This document shows positions 36,089 through 45,894 of a DNA stretch of 64,000 nucleotides, in pieces. Where the stretch lies: the NCBI GenBank assembly GCA_018435605.1, contig JAHDNF010000006.1:1-64000 (forward strand). The letters run 5' to 3'. The notes under the pieces are model-generated. The model was given only the letters and a program-made list of their open reading frames with translations. It did not search any database and had not been told where the DNA came from. This DNA is from a bacterium. Its GTDB lineage: Bacteria > Auribacterota > Auribacteria > Auribacterales > Auribacteraceae. The translations under genes and the position numbers were made by a program. Each line of letters starts with the position of its first letter. The stretch's first letter is position 1.

Positions 36089-37070
36089 TTTTGCTGTTTA
36101 ACCCGTCGAATTCTTCATACGCCTTTATGATTTTTGAAACTAATGCGTGGCGTACAACATCTTTCTCGTTAAAATATGTAAATTCTATATCGTCGATATT
36201 TTTCAGCACTTTTTGTACCTGTATAAGCCCTGATTTCCTGTATGAAGGCAGGTCGATTTGGGTGATATCTCCTGTGATAACCGCTCTTGAACCGAATCCG
36301 AGTCGTGTAAGGAACATGCGCATTTGTTCCAGAGTCGAATTTTGCGCTTCGTCTAGAATGATAAACGAATCGTTTAGGGTGCGTCCTCGCATATACGCCA
36401 ATGGCACGACTTCTATAATTCCCCTGTCTCTATACCGTTCGAGGGTATCTTCTTCAATCATATCGTACAGGGCATCGTACAGCGGGCGTAGGTACGGCAG
36501 AATCTTATCGTATAAATCACCGGGCAGAAAACCGAGGCTCTCTCCCGCTTCCACTGCCGGACGTGTAAGTATAATTCTGCGAACCTGTCCCGATTTCAGC
36601 GCGGATATGGCCATTGCCATGGCAAGATATGTTTTTCCGGTTCCCGCTGGACCTATTCCGAATACTAGGGTTTTACTGCGGATAGCCTGAATATAATTGC
36701 GTTGTCCTTCCGATTTCGGCGTGACAACATGTTTGCGGCCCGGCACCTGAATTTTTTCGTCAAGTTCGCTATGTTTGTGTTCTGTCTTTTCGGTTACTTC
36801 GCCGAGAATATACTTAAATTCGGTTTGGTGAATACGCGAACCTCGTAACTGAAGTTTATCTAGTTCATGAAATACCTGTCTTACCTTTTCGATATTTTCC
36901 GCCCTGCCTTTTACGATAAAAAAGTTATCACGGGATGTGATTTTAACCTGCAAAGTATTTTCGAGCAGTTCGAGATTTCTGTCGTCGTTGCAGAAAAGAC
37001 CGCGTGCGACTCTGCCGTTCTCGAACTGGAATCGGGCTTTTGTCATGTTATGCTTATCCTCTTTTGACAT
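36015..37070 (-). CDS. phoH: PhoH-family ATPase (PhoH-like)
   Basis: A 351-residue PhoH-like protein. This family of P-loop ATPases is often coded beside ybeY and is tied to RNA metabolism. Walker A is GPAGTGKTYLA (about residue 137). LTRPAVEAGESLGFLPGD and the Walker B IILDEAQN follow, then TGDITQIDLP. The N-terminal 100 residues include a KH-like part. The last 25 residues are almost only K, D, E and T. ATG 37070 is preferred over GTG 37076. It follows aspS by 12 bases. Confidence 0.93.
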   Translation of the reverse strand: MSKEDKHNMTKARFQFENGRVARGLFCNDDRNLELLENTLQVKITSRDNFFIVKGRAENIEKVRQVFHELDKLQLRGSRIHQTEFKYILGEVTEKTEHKHSELDEKIQVPGRKHVVTPKSEGQRNYIQAIRSKTLVFGIGPAGTGKTYLAMAMAISALKSGQVRRIILTRPAVEAGESLGFLPGDLYDKILPYLRPLYDALYDMIEEDTLERYRDRGIIEVVPLAYMRGRTLNDSFIILDEAQNSTLEQMRMFLTRLGFGSRAVITGDITQIDLPSYRKSGLIQVQKVLKNIDDIEFTYFNEKDVVRHALVSKIIKAYEEFDGLNSKNEKTDKKTKADKKQTDQHKKTKDE

Positions 37071-37082
37071 ACACACGCGCCT

Positions 37083-38891
37083 TTATTTGGTCAGCTTTAC
37101 CCGCAGTTGCAGTTCGCGCAATTGGTCTTCCGACACAGGCGACGGCGATTTTGACATCAAACAGCTGGCTTTTTGTGTCTTTGGAAACGCTATAACGTCT
37201 CTGATGCTGGGTAAATCGAGCATCAGCATTATCATACGGTCAAGCCCCGGAGCTATACCGGCATGGGGCGGTGCGCCGAATTGAAGCGCGTCTAAGAAAA
37301 ACCCGAACTGTTGTTTTATGGTTTCCTCGTTAAGATTCAGCAGTCTGAATATTTTTTCCTGCAGGCCGTAGTGATGAATCCTGACGCTTCCGCTACCGAG
37401 CTCCGTTCCGTTGAGCACCAGATCGTAAGAGCTTGATCGTACCGAAGCAGGGTCGGAGTCGAGTTTATCTATATCTTCAGGCAATGGAGCAGTGAACGGA
37501 TGGTGTTCGCTTTCGAACCGTTTTTCTTCATCGTTATAAGAGAACAGAGGGAATTCATCGATCCATAAAAATTTAAAAACGTCTTTAGCAATAAGATTGC
37601 CGATTCGCGCCAGATGGTTGCGCAGAGCTGACAACGCTGTGTTGACAGTTATTTTTTTAGCGCAAATAAGAAAAATAATGTCGCCTTCGTTCGCTCCGGC
37701 TTTGCTACGCAGTTGATCGAGCTGTTGAACCGTGAAAAATTTCGCTATCGGCGATTGCATACCGTCGGGATTGACCTTAAACCAAGCTAATCCTTTTGAA
37801 CCGTAATTGCCAACGAATGCTGTCAGGTCGTCGAGCTCTTTGCGTGAAAATTCCGCGCCTCCTGCATAAGTCAAACCTTTGATAATTCCGCCTTCCGCTA
37901 TGGTTTCGTTGAAAATCTTAAAATTCGAGTTGTTCAGTGTATCCGTAGCGTCGAACAGCTCAAGTCCGAAACGCAAGTCGGGTTTGTCGCAACCGTAGAG
38001 ATCCATAGCTTCTTTATAAGTCATTCGTGGAAATGGTCTTTCCAGTTCGAGATTTATGCCCGCTTTGAATGCCGACGCTATAACTCCCTCGGTTATGCGG
38101 TATACTTCTTCCTGAGTGGCGAAACTCATTTCCATATCGACCTGTGTGAATTCCGGTTGACGGTCTGCGCGTAGGTCTTCGTCGCGAAAACAGCGGCAGA
38201 TCTGAAAATATTTTTCCATACCCCCGACCATTAGAATCTGTTTCAAAATTTGCGGCGACTGGGGGAGCGCGTAAAAGTTGCCCGGATGTACTCGGCTGGG
38301 AACCAGATAATCCCGCGCGCCTTCGGGAGTGCTTTTTGTAAGTAGCGGTGTTTCTATTTCGAGAAACCCTTCGCTGTTGAGGTAATTTCGTATGGCATGA
38401 GTTACCCTGTGACGGGTTTTCATAATTGAAGTCATATAGTCGCGGCGTAAATCGAGATAGCGGTAGGTCAGACGCATTTCTTCGGTAACCGGTGTAATTT
38501 CATCCAGCGGGAACGGTAAAGGTTTTGACGGGTTGAGCAGTCTTACGAAATCGACCATTATTTCTATTTCGCCTGTCGGAAGTTTCGGATTCAGCGCGTC
38601 GGCCGGCCGTGGGTTGACTACGCCTTCGACGTATAATACGTATTCGTTTCGAAACTGTTCTGCCGCTATGTGTGTTTCTTTGTTTATTTCCGGATTGAAG
38701 ACTATCTGGGTCAATCCCTCACGGTCGCGCAGGTCGATGAAAATAACCCCGCCGTGATCGCGCCTGTGATGAACCCATCCCATAAGTGTAACTCGGCTAC
38801 CTATGTCGGACTTACGCAATTGTCCGCAATGGTGGGTACGTAACTTGTTTTTTATGAAGGCTTCTCTAAGTGATGTGCTGTCGGTGGTCAT
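37083..38891 (-). CDS. aspS: Aspartyl-tRNA synthetase
   Basis: A 602-residue bacterial-type AspRS that charges tRNA-Asp (perhaps also tRNA-Asn). Domains are the N-terminal OB anticodon-binding fold ([26 protein letters not shown], given in parts here as [11 protein letters not shown]), class II motif 2 ([16 protein letters not shown]), the bacterial GAD insertion (about 310-420) and motif 3 ([11 protein letters not shown]). No gatCAB genes are in the window, so tRNA-Asn mischarging cannot be judged. The ATG at 38891 overlaps the hisS stop (ATGA). Confidence 0.97.
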   Translation of the reverse strand: MTTDSTSLREAFIKNKLRTHHCGQLRKSDIGSRVTLMGWVHHRRDHGGVIFIDLRDREGLTQIVFNPEINKETHIAAEQFRNEYVLYVEGVVNPRPADALNPKLPTGEIEIMVDFVRLLNPSKPLPFPLDEITPVTEEMRLTYRYLDLRRDYMTSIMKTRHRVTHAIRNYLNSEGFLEIETPLLTKSTPEGARDYLVPSRVHPGNFYALPQSPQILKQILMVGGMEKYFQICRCFRDEDLRADRQPEFTQVDMEMSFATQEEVYRITEGVIASAFKAGINLELERPFPRMTYKEAMDLYGCDKPDLRFGLELFDATDTLNNSNFKIFNETIAEGGIIKGLTYAGGAEFSRKELDDLTAFVGNYGSKGLAWFKVNPDGMQSPIAKFFTVQQLDQLRSKAGANEGDIIFLICAKKITVNTALSALRNHLARIGNLIAKDVFKFLWIDEFPLFSYNDEEKRFESEHHPFTAPLPEDIDKLDSDPASVRSSSYDLVLNGTELGSGSVRIHHYGLQEKIFRLLNLNEETIKQQFGFFLDALQFGAPPHAGIAPGLDRMIMLMLDLPSIRDVIAFPKTQKASCLMSKSPSPVSEDQLRELQLRVKLTK

Positions 38892-40168
38892 AATTTTATA
38901 ATCCTTTCTCGCAATATTTCAAACAATGTGTTTTCGTCAGTATATGATATTTTTTCTTCGTTTGCCTCATTCATATTTTTTATTGAAAAAATATTTTTTT
39001 CGATTTCTTCTTTGCCTCTAATTACAACGAATCGCGCGTTTAGTTTGTTTGCCGCTCGAAACTGGGCTTTCATGCTTTTTTCTTCGGTACATATATCCGC
39101 CCTGATTCCAGTTTTGCGCAGTTTGTGCACCAGCGCTACGTGTTCGGTGAACACTGACGGTTCGAGGTTGAGTATGTAGCAGTCCAGTTGCTGGCGGTCT
39201 GTGGCTAGTTCCGGGCGCAGTTGTTCGAGTACCATAACCAGCCGGTCTATGCCGAAGGCGAACCCTACTGCACCGGTTGACGGCCCTTCCATTTCTTCAA
39301 CCAGATTGTTATACCGTCCGCCCCCGCCGAGGGCATCCTGACTGCCCAGATTACTGTGTACGATTTCGAATATTGTTTCGGTATAATAATCCAAACCCCG
39401 CACGAGGCAATTGTCTATGACGTACGGTATGTTCATGGAGTCGAGAAATCGCAAAACCTGCGCAAAGTGCTCTTTGCTCGCTGGTGACAGATTATCCGTC
39501 AGACGCGGCAGATCTTTGATATATTCTTTGCAGGAAGGATTTTTGCAATCGAGCACCCTCAGAGGGTTTTTTTCGAGACGAGTCTGGCAGTCGGCGCAAA
39601 GCAATGATTGTTGAGGCATCAGCTTGGTTTGAATCATTTTTCCGAACAGTTTTTTCGATTCCAAGTCGCCTACGGAGTTGATTTTGACTGTTGGGTTATT
39701 TATTCCGATTACACATAAAAATTGATGCGCCAATGCTATGGACTCTGCGTCGTAATATGGGTGATTACTGCCTAAGATCTCTGTTCCGAGTTGGTAAAAC
39801 TGCCGGTTGCGGCCTGCCTGCGGCCGTTCGTAGCGGAACATGGGTCCTATATAGAAAAATTTGTTAAGCGGCGATACGCTGTATAATTTATGTTGTAAAA
39901 AAGCGCGTACTACAGGGGCTGTAGCCTCGGGGCGCAGTGTTATTGATCGTCCTTTACGGTCTGCGAATGTATACATTTCTTTGCTGACGATGTCTGTATT
40001 TTCACCGATGGAGCGCGTAAACAGGCGTGTCTCCTCAAAAATGGGTGTGCGGATTTCTCCGTATCCGAATTGTCCGAATAACCTGCGCGCTTCCTGCTCT
40101 ACATATTCCCAGATATAAGAAGCCGGAGGGCAAATGTCGTAAGTTCCACGTAATGCGTTGATAGTCAC
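38888..40168 (-). CDS. hisS: Histidyl-tRNA synthetase
   Basis: A 426-residue HisRS. Class II motif 1 region RGTYDICPP at the start, motif 2 [22 protein letters not shown] near 110-130, the HisA motif [14 protein letters not shown] near 260, [13 protein letters not shown], and a C-terminal anticodon-binding domain. The start is GTG 40168 with AAAGGA upstream. hisS-aspS is a common bacterial pair. It lies 19 bases after the HAMP protein gene. Confidence 0.97.
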   Translation of the reverse strand: MTINALRGTYDICPPASYIWEYVEQEARRLFGQFGYGEIRTPIFEETRLFTRSIGENTDIVSKEMYTFADRKGRSITLRPEATAPVVRAFLQHKLYSVSPLNKFFYIGPMFRYERPQAGRNRQFYQLGTEILGSNHPYYDAESIALAHQFLCVIGINNPTVKINSVGDLESKKLFGKMIQTKLMPQQSLLCADCQTRLEKNPLRVLDCKNPSCKEYIKDLPRLTDNLSPASKEHFAQVLRFLDSMNIPYVIDNCLVRGLDYYTETIFEIVHSNLGSQDALGGGGRYNNLVEEMEGPSTGAVGFAFGIDRLVMVLEQLRPELATDRQQLDCYILNLEPSVFTEHVALVHKLRKTGIRADICTEEKSMKAQFRAANKLNARFVVIRGKEEIEKNIFSIKNMNEANEEKISYTDENTLFEILRERIIKL

Positions 40169-40187
40169 GGTACTGCAATCCTTTCTG

Positions 40188-40775
40188 TCAATATCCTCGT
40201 TCTTCCCTGATGATTTGTTGGCAATGCTCGATCAATTCTTTTAGCTCTTGCAGGGCGATCATAGTTTGGTCTTTGTTGTAGTCGTTAAGCTCCATTTGCT
40301 CGACGATATCTTCTACTTTATGATCCATTTCCGAGATAAGTTTCGATTCGTCGATGATTCTTTTCTCGAAAGATTCCGCCATGGTATTAAAATTGTCGGC
40401 GATTTCCTGAAAATAATCGTGTTTCCTAAATGAGAGGCGTTCGTCGTAATGCCCTTTTGCCAGTTGTTTCAAACTTTTGTTCAACCGGAATATTGGACCT
40501 GCGATACGGTGCGATGCGAAAAGCGATAGACCGCCTATCAGCAAACTGCCAAGCACCAGCAGGGCGAGTACCTTGAATATAAAATATATATTGACGCCGG
40601 TGAAAAACGACTCGTTGTCCATTTGTCCGAACGATCCGTAAAATGTGCGTAGTATTTCCATGCTGACCAGCAGTGAAATAATCCCTACGCTCATGATGAT
40701 AAACAGTGCGTACAACCCCTGAACTCTTTTATTTACAAAATAGTTACGTCGTTTGATTAAAGGTTTTTTTGTCAT
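40188..40775 (-). CDS. Two-helix membrane protein with HAMP domain
   Basis: A 195-residue protein with two membrane segments (about 20-42 and 64-88), a HAMP domain (HRIAGPIFRLNKSLKQLAKG, DNFNTMAESFEKR) and a helical tail of about 60 residues. It lacks any kinase, cyclase or methyl-accepting output domain, so it cannot signal alone by a known route. It probably passes a membrane signal to a partner. The start ATG 40775 follows AAAGGA. It is the first gene of the minus-strand operon that continues with hisS and aspS. Confidence 0.8.
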   Translation of the reverse strand: MTKKPLIKRRNYFVNKRVQGLYALFIIMSVGIISLLVSMEILRTFYGSFGQMDNESFFTGVNIYFIFKVLALLVLGSLLIGGLSLFASHRIAGPIFRLNKSLKQLAKGHYDERLSFRKHDYFQEIADNFNTMAESFEKRIIDESKLISEMDHKVEDIVEQMELNDYNKDQTMIALQELKELIEHCQQIIREERGY

Positions 40776-40882
40776 ATCTCAATGTCCTTTGACTGCAAAA
40801 CGGTCTGTTCCTATACATATAATTGTGTATAATAAACTACTATGTGCAAAAGTAAATATTATACATAATATGTTTAGAAAAA

Positions 40883-40910
40883 TAAAGTTTTTTGCCGGTT
40901 TGGCAAACTT
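40883..40910. other. Inverted repeat in the divergent gap 40776-40997
   Basis: AAAGTTT with a three-T bulge and GCC pair with GGC and AAACTTT across the loop GGTTT, a stem of about ten pairs. Both sides are T/A-rich, so it could terminate in either direction or be an operator for the divergent HAMP and small-cysteine-protein genes. Nothing else stands out in this gap of about 220 bases. Confidence 0.45.
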
Positions 40911-40997
40911 TTATTGCTATAAAGTTCTCTAATACTCGGAAATCAGGCTATATGTTAGCTTCAAACAGGTTAAAGTCAAATCAAAAAAGGAGGTTTA

Positions 40998-41141
40998 ATG
41001 ATTAGGTATCTCAAGCAGGTTTGGAACGATATGTTCCATTGGAAAATTTTATGCGATACATGTAAATACGATTACGGTTCGGCGTGTACTCGCCCTGAGC
41101 GCCCCAATGCCCGTAAATGCCCTGACTACAAACATCGGTGA
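40998..41141 (+). CDS. Tiny four-cysteine, probably zinc-binding protein
   Basis: A 47-residue protein starting at ATG 40998 with a strong AAGGAGG (40987-40993) five bases before the start codon. It has a basic/aromatic start (MIRYLKQVWNDMFHW) and then four cysteines, C19, C22, C30 and C41, in CDTCKYDYGSAC and RKCPDY. The spacing suggests a small zinc ribbon or knuckle. The ribosome binding site and the compact cysteine pattern make it a likely real gene despite its size. It lies between the HAMP operon (divergent) and the glycosylation locus. Function unknown. Confidence 0.65.
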   Translation: MIRYLKQVWNDMFHWKILCDTCKYDYGSACTRPERPNARKCPDYKHR

Positions 41142-41593
41142 TAGCAACATATGAATTGTTCAAAAGAAGGGTTCTGATTTTTTTATACTGGGATGCTCGG
41201 CAAAATATTCCTCTTACCTGATTACCGAAGGGTTTTGTCCTGACGGTATGGTTGTTTTTGAGAAAATTCACAGGAGATATTTATTTAACGTTTTTTTCTG
41301 CGTTTAACTTAATCCGACCTTTAAAAAAAATTTTTATTTTCCGATACTCTTCGCTTAGAGCTTGTGTTGCCGCCTAATAAAAATCTTGGTTATGGAATGA
41401 TTTGTGCTTTTAAACGAGTTGCGGAATTATTGTATCGCAATGATGAAATTCTATACAGTTGCCGTGAACGATCGGATAAGCTCAATTTCAGTTAGCGATT
41501 TCGGAAGTGAACCGATGCAGATAGTCTGCCGATATCCGAAGACGCTTACGTGAAAATAAAACGGCCTGCGGGACGTAACTTAAGGAGGTATTC
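41142..41593. other. Intergenic region ahead of the glycosylation locus
   Basis: A stretch of 450 bases without a credible gene; readable frames here are short and lack ribosome binding sites. It must contain the promoter of the long plus-strand locus. GCCGATAT at 41528-41535 resembles a flagellar sigma-28 -10 box, but no matching -35 is seen. Confidence 0.4.
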
Positions 41594-42211
41594 ATGAAGG
41601 TTGTGTTGGATAACCACAGTTTGGAGATTAATGTACAGGAAGATACTAACCTCGAACAACTGCTTATCGCCATACAGGATCAGTTGCGCCGGCAGGGTTC
41701 CTCTAAAATGGTTGTGGATGTCAGGGTCGATGGGGAAGAAGTGTTTCAATCTCAGAATGACATGAGTACAATTAGTCTTGACGGAGTCTTAACGGTCGAA
41801 ATAACTACCGATAATGTTCTGAGCACAGCTACAAAAGGGTTGACCGCAATAAAAAAGCAACTTCCGCAACTGGCCGATTCGATGTCGAGTATTGCCGGAC
41901 TCCTTCAGGAAGGCAGGCGTGAAGAAGCTCTGGAAACATTTTCGCGGGTTTGCAACGATTGGCGTAAAATTATTCAGTTTTTCGACAGTCTGGCTACTGT
42001 GTTTCAACTGGATTACAATAATATCAAAGTAAACGATAAAACCTTTGAGGCCATTAATATAGAACTACTGAAGCTGTTGACCGATACTAAAACAGCCATA
42101 AGCAACGACGATCTTGTAATGCTTTCCGATCTGGTAGAATACGAACTCGCGCCGAAAATGAACGAGGAAGTACAGATCGTCGACCAAGTAATGGAACTGA
42201 TTCAACAATAA
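41594..42211 (+). CDS. Hypothetical protein, beta-rich N-terminus and helical C-terminus
   Basis: A 205-residue cytosolic protein I do not recognise. The first 75 residues alternate like a ubiquitin-like or small beta domain (VVLDNHSLEINVQED, VVDVRVDGEEVF). Residues 80-205 are helical with LQEGRREEALETFSRVCNDW, a pattern like FliS-type or other helical-bundle binding proteins. AAGGAGG sits just before ATG 41594. It is the first gene of the Maf locus, 19 bases from maf, so it probably serves flagellin or surface-protein modification. That is inference. Confidence 0.6.
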   Translation: MKVVLDNHSLEINVQEDTNLEQLLIAIQDQLRRQGSSKMVVDVRVDGEEVFQSQNDMSTISLDGVLTVEITTDNVLSTATKGLTAIKKQLPQLADSMSSIAGLLQEGRREEALETFSRVCNDWRKIIQFFDSLATVFQLDYNNIKVNDKTFEAINIELLKLLTDTKTAISNDDLVMLSDLVEYELAPKMNEEVQIVDQVMELIQQ

Positions 42212-42230
42212 CAGATTTGCGGGTGCAAAG

Positions 42231-44144
42231 ATGAGTTCAGAGGGGGATACCCAGCTTATTTCCGCTCGAAAGAGTTCCGGTTTCTTCGCCGGAAACATAG
42301 ATATTCTGCGCCAAAAACAACCGGATATCATCGACGATTTGATAACGGCATTTCATGACGCCGGGTCACCTCATAACGATGTGGTTACAATCATATCAAA
42401 AACAGGCGTGCCGGTGGTTAAAGTCGGTGATATTACGGTTCACAGCCTGTATGATCCGATAAAGGAAGCGCAGAGGTTTGTATCCTCTCTTCAGATAGAT
42501 CCGTATATCAATATTGCCATTCAAGGTTTGGGTATGGGATATCATTTGGATGAGATTATCGCTCAATCCGGAAACCGCGATTTCATACTTATCATAGAAA
42601 AGGATATAAGGGTATTCAAAGCGTTTCTTGAGCAACGTGATCTATCAGGCATATACGCTCAACTTGCCCGCAATTGCAAACTTTATTTCGCTATAGGGCG
42701 AACCCCTATAGAATTGTTTAGGGCGTTGCAGGGTATGGCTTTGACGATCTTTGCCAACGGGATTACGGTTATAAATCATCCCGCTTCAATCAAACTGGAT
42801 ATTGGATATTACACTGCTACCGGAATGAAGGTAAAAGATATTTTTCAGTGGGCGCGCGTCAACACGATATCCCAGATCAATGCATCGGAAGATTTCGCCA
42901 GCAATATTTTTGCAAATATGCCCGAGTATTTGCGGTTACCCGGAATAAAAAGACTTTTCGATATTTTCAAGGGTTTTCCGGGTATAGTGGTTTCGGCTGG
43001 ACCGTCATTGATAAAAAACATCAGATATTTGCGGGCGGCGCAGGGTAAAGCGTTGATTATAGCGGTTGATACGGCTTTCAAGGTACTTCTCGGACATGGT
43101 ATAGAACCTGATATGGTGGTGAGCATAGATTACACAAAACATAACGAACGGTATTTTGTGGGAGTGGAAGACACTAATGCCGCGTTGGTTGTGGATCCGG
43201 AAGTATATCCGGGTATTTTGCGCCGCTATACGGGGCCTAAATTTATGATATCGTTGCCGGGTAAATCGCTGTGCGACTGGCTTGCTTTGAATGTGGAAGA
43301 CAAGGGAGGGATGGAAAAGGGGTTGTCTGTCGCCCATACGGCGTTTTTGCTTGCCGGAAAACTTGGTTTATCGCCCGTTGGTTTTGTCGGACAGGATTTG
43401 TCGTTTCCGGGCAAAATGACACATGTGCGCGGTTCGGCAATGGTGCGCCGAAGTTCGGTTCAAGCCGGACAGCAGGATACTGTACAGGTGCAGGATATTT
43501 TCGGAGGCACGGTATTGACAACAACTTCTATGAATGTTTTTCTAAGACATTTTGAGGAGTTGATTGATCAGTATAAGGGCGAATATTATGATCTCACGGA
43601 AGGCGGCGCCCTGATGGCCGGGGCCAAACCGATGCCGATCAAAGAATTCTTGATGACAAAAACCGGTTTGCAATTAGATACGAAACAGATAATCCGCGAT
43701 GCGTTTTACAGGCCGGTCAAATGCGATTACGAAAAATTGATCATGGCAGTACGGTCTGCCTTAAGCGGGTTGCGTCAGGTCGCCAAGGTCAGCGAGGAAG
43801 GTAAAAAGGTCGTTCAGAATTTGGAACGGCGTGTGAATAAACAGGCTACTAATTACAATTTACGCAAACTCTTCGAGCAGTGGATGAATATATCTAAAGA
43901 ACTGCATTCATTCCGTGATGTGTTCGTACTGCTGGGCAACAATATAACCGATGTCATGGTTCTTCAGGCGCGAAACTCTTCGTTTGATTTTGATTCGTGG
44001 GATGAAAAAAATCCCGACGGACTGCTCAAGTTCCTCTCTAAAGAAAAAACGGTTTTTACTGCACTGCATGACCGATGCGAAGAGTTTATGGGAAATTTTC
44101 TACAACTGCAAAAGTATCTGGAAAATGAAGTGGCGCGTAGATGA
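42231..44144 (+). CDS. Maf/DUF115 glycosyltransferase, copy 1
   Basis: A 637-residue protein with the DUF115 (MptE-like) core. The core has VVSAGPSL near 255, AVDTAFKVLLGHGIEPDMVV near 285, DLSFPG and THVRG near 395. In Campylobacter, Helicobacter and Aeromonas, Maf proteins attach pseudaminic or legionaminic acid to flagellin inside the cell. The N-terminal 230 residues match the usual Maf N-domain (GLGMGYHLDEII), and a helical C-terminus completes the usual length. No flagellin gene is in the window, so the acceptor is open. It overlaps the next gene by four bases. A second, shorter Maf lies at 53237-54724. Confidence 0.85.
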   Translation: MSSEGDTQLISARKSSGFFAGNIDILRQKQPDIIDDLITAFHDAGSPHNDVVTIISKTGVPVVKVGDITVHSLYDPIKEAQRFVSSLQIDPYINIAIQGLGMGYHLDEIIAQSGNRDFILIIEKDIRVFKAFLEQRDLSGIYAQLARNCKLYFAIGRTPIELFRALQGMALTIFANGITVINHPASIKLDIGYYTATGMKVKDIFQWARVNTISQINASEDFASNIFANMPEYLRLPGIKRLFDIFKGFPGIVVSAGPSLIKNIRYLRAAQGKALIIAVDTAFKVLLGHGIEPDMVVSIDYTKHNERYFVGVEDTNAALVVDPEVYPGILRRYTGPKFMISLPGKSLCDWLALNVEDKGGMEKGLSVAHTAFLLAGKLGLSPVGFVGQDLSFPGKMTHVRGSAMVRRSSVQAGQQDTVQVQDIFGGTVLTTTSMNVFLRHFEELIDQYKGEYYDLTEGGALMAGAKPMPIKEFLMTKTGLQLDTKQIIRDAFYRPVKCDYEKLIMAVRSALSGLRQVAKVSEEGKKVVQNLERRVNKQATNYNLRKLFEQWMNISKELHSFRDVFVLLGNNITDVMVLQARNSSFDFDSWDEKNPDGLLKFLSKEKTVFTALHDRCEEFMGNFLQLQKYLENEVARR

Positions 44145-44836
44145 GTTGCATCTGTATCAATGATAAAACTAAAGAAAGCGAATTGAAGCTACGCATGCAT
44201 AAGCTGAGGCAACTGTATGACCGGATACCGCCTACATGTTGCGTGGAAACATCATGTGCTGACTGGTGTTGTACGAAACTGGAATCGTCCAAATCTGCCG
44301 GCGGGCACTTTATGTCGCTACCGCTGATTTATACGATAGAATTTTTTGTTATTGCGGATTATATTGAAAATAATTTTTCACAGTCGGATATAAACGCAAT
44401 GATGCGTCCGGAATGTAAAAGCGAAAAATGCGTATTCCGCAAGTCCGGCGAAAACGGCGGGTGTATGATTTATCCGGTCAGGCCGTATTCATGCAGAGTA
44501 TACGGCAGGACGGTTCCGGATTATTTCTGGGGAATAGAGTATCCTGAGGGCTCGGCGAAAACTATAGACTGCGTAAATTGCCGTCCGGTCGATTCGGGCA
44601 AAGAAAAAAAATTTATCGACCGATTATATAAAAAACTATGGGATGATTTACACAGCTGGAGTATGGATTTACCGGTTGTCAAGCCTGAGTGTCAGGATTC
44701 GTTTAAAAAAGTGACAGGGCTGAATACGATTTTTATACTCGGATGGCTGGAACGAAATGAGTTGTTTGCGCAGGACGCGCAATGGTTTGATATATCGTTT
44801 AAAAAATGGTGGTCAATATATTCGGAGTTATTATGA
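44141..44836 (+). CDS. YkgJ-type cysteine cluster protein
   Basis: A 231-residue protein with the YkgJ/CxxCxxCC-type metal cluster pattern: CVETSCADWCC near residue 38, then CKSEKCVFR and GGCMIYPVRPYSCRVYG (about 85-125). These proteins are predicted to bind zinc or iron-sulfur; their activity is not settled. A similar cysteine cluster protein is often found in flagellar loci as FliB (lysine N-methylase), so protein modification is one reading, but I do not see FliB similarity beyond the cysteines. Start ATG 44141 overlaps maf, and its stop overlaps the next start. Confidence 0.75.
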   Translation: MSCICINDKTKESELKLRMHKLRQLYDRIPPTCCVETSCADWCCTKLESSKSAGGHFMSLPLIYTIEFFVIADYIENNFSQSDINAMMRPECKSEKCVFRKSGENGGCMIYPVRPYSCRVYGRTVPDYFWGIEYPEGSAKTIDCVNCRPVDSGKEKKFIDRLYKKLWDDLHSWSMDLPVVKPECQDSFKKVTGLNTIFILGWLERNELFAQDAQWFDISFKKWWSIYSELL

Positions 44837-45894
44837 TGAGAAAAGCCAGATTGCCTTTACTGTATCGTGTCGATGGAAATCGTGAAATGGGGTTGGGGCA
44901 TTTAGTTCGGGCACGGTCGTTGTGCGCACAGCTCGAACAACGGGGAATAATCTCGATTATCCTGACCTATTCGTCGGATAACATCGTGAAATCGATTTTC
45001 CCGGATGATTCGAATATTCAGCATATTCCTCCCGATGCTGATGTAAATCAGTTTATAGCAATAATGAGAGAACGGTATCGCACTTCCATTCTTATACAGG
45101 ATGTTAGAGATACTGACAGTGAATCGGTACAGTTTCTTCAGACTCTCGGAATGATGATAATTCATTTCGACGATCTGGGTACGGGAAGAAAGCTGGTTGA
45201 TATACTGATTGATGCGAACATACCATCGGAAAAAGCGTCCGAGTGTGTCATGCCGGTTTGTTTTTTCGGTGAAAAATATATGGTGCTTGATGCTTGTATA
45301 GAAAAATTCCATCAGCGCTCTAAGATTATTCCTCCTAAAATATCTAAAATCTTGGTAAGTTTCGGGGGTAGCGATCCTCGCAATCTGACGCCGTGGGTTA
45401 TAGAAATACTGTCAAAAAAATATACCGCTTATGATGTTACGGTTGTCACCGGACAAGGTTATGCGGAACCGAGAGTAATATCTACATTATGTCAGAAAAA
45501 CGGATTCACACATCTTCACAACATAACTACCATGGCAGAAGAATTATATACCTCGGATATAGCTGTTATTTCCGGAGGAGTGACTTTGTATGAAGCGGCG
45601 GCGTGCGGTGTGCCTGCTGTAGTTCTGCCTCAGGTAAAGCATCAGTATCATATCGCGCAAAGATTCGAACAGAACGGTATATGTATATGTCCGTTTAACC
45701 ATTTGGATCAAACCGAAGACGTTGTCATGTTGACTATAGATAAACTCATACGTGATAGAGAACTGCGTCAAGCCATGTCGAACAACGGAAAATCGTTGGT
45801 CGACGGCAACGGGGCAAATCGTATTTGCGATATAATAGAAAGTATTTACGATAAGACATTCGGAGAAAAAAAGAATGCGCAATTACAAAAATAA
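44833..45894 (+). CDS. PseG-like sugar nucleotide hydrolase / glycosyltransferase
   Basis: A GT-B-fold protein of about 353 residues resembling PseG, which removes UDP from the diacetamido-sugar precursor of pseudaminic acid. Visible features are YRVDGNREMGLGHLVRARSL near the start (PseG GxGH loop), HFDDLG near 115, ILVSFGGSDP near 185, and SGGVTLYEAAACGVPAVVLPQ near 255-275. ATG 44833 overlaps the previous stop (ATGATG); the frame is open to 44806 but that would run deeper into the YkgJ gene. Together with the DegT aminotransferase and the two Maf genes it points to nonulosonate synthesis. No PseI/NeuB synthase or cytidylyltransferase is in the window. Confidence 0.75.
   Translation: MMRKARLPLLYRVDGNREMGLGHLVRARSLCAQLEQRGIISIILTYSSDNIVKSIFPDDSNIQHIPPDADVNQFIAIMRERYRTSILIQDVRDTDSESVQFLQTLGMMIIHFDDLGTGRKLVDILIDANIPSEKASECVMPVCFFGEKYMVLDACIEKFHQRSKIIPPKISKILVSFGGSDPRNLTPWVIEILSKKYTAYDVTVVTGQGYAEPRVISTLCQKNGFTHLHNITTMAEELYTSDIAVISGGVTLYEAAACGVPAVVLPQVKHQYHIAQRFEQNGICICPFNHLDQTEDVVMLTIDKLIRDRELRQAMSNNGKSLVDGNGANRICDIIESIYDKTFGEKKNAQLQK

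Noticed and set aside
32002-36690. Long plus-strand frames opposite the minus-strand operon
   Set aside because: Shadows of well-recognised genes; none has a ribosome binding site or a recognisable product.
40891-40925. Sigma-54 promoter (TGGCA...TTGC)
   Set aside because: The GG and GC elements are two bases too far apart; an inverted repeat explains the GGC block.
41500-41540. Sigma-28 flagellar promoter before the glycosylation locus
   Set aside because: GCCGATAT fits the -10, but the -35 position has no TAAAG-like sequence.
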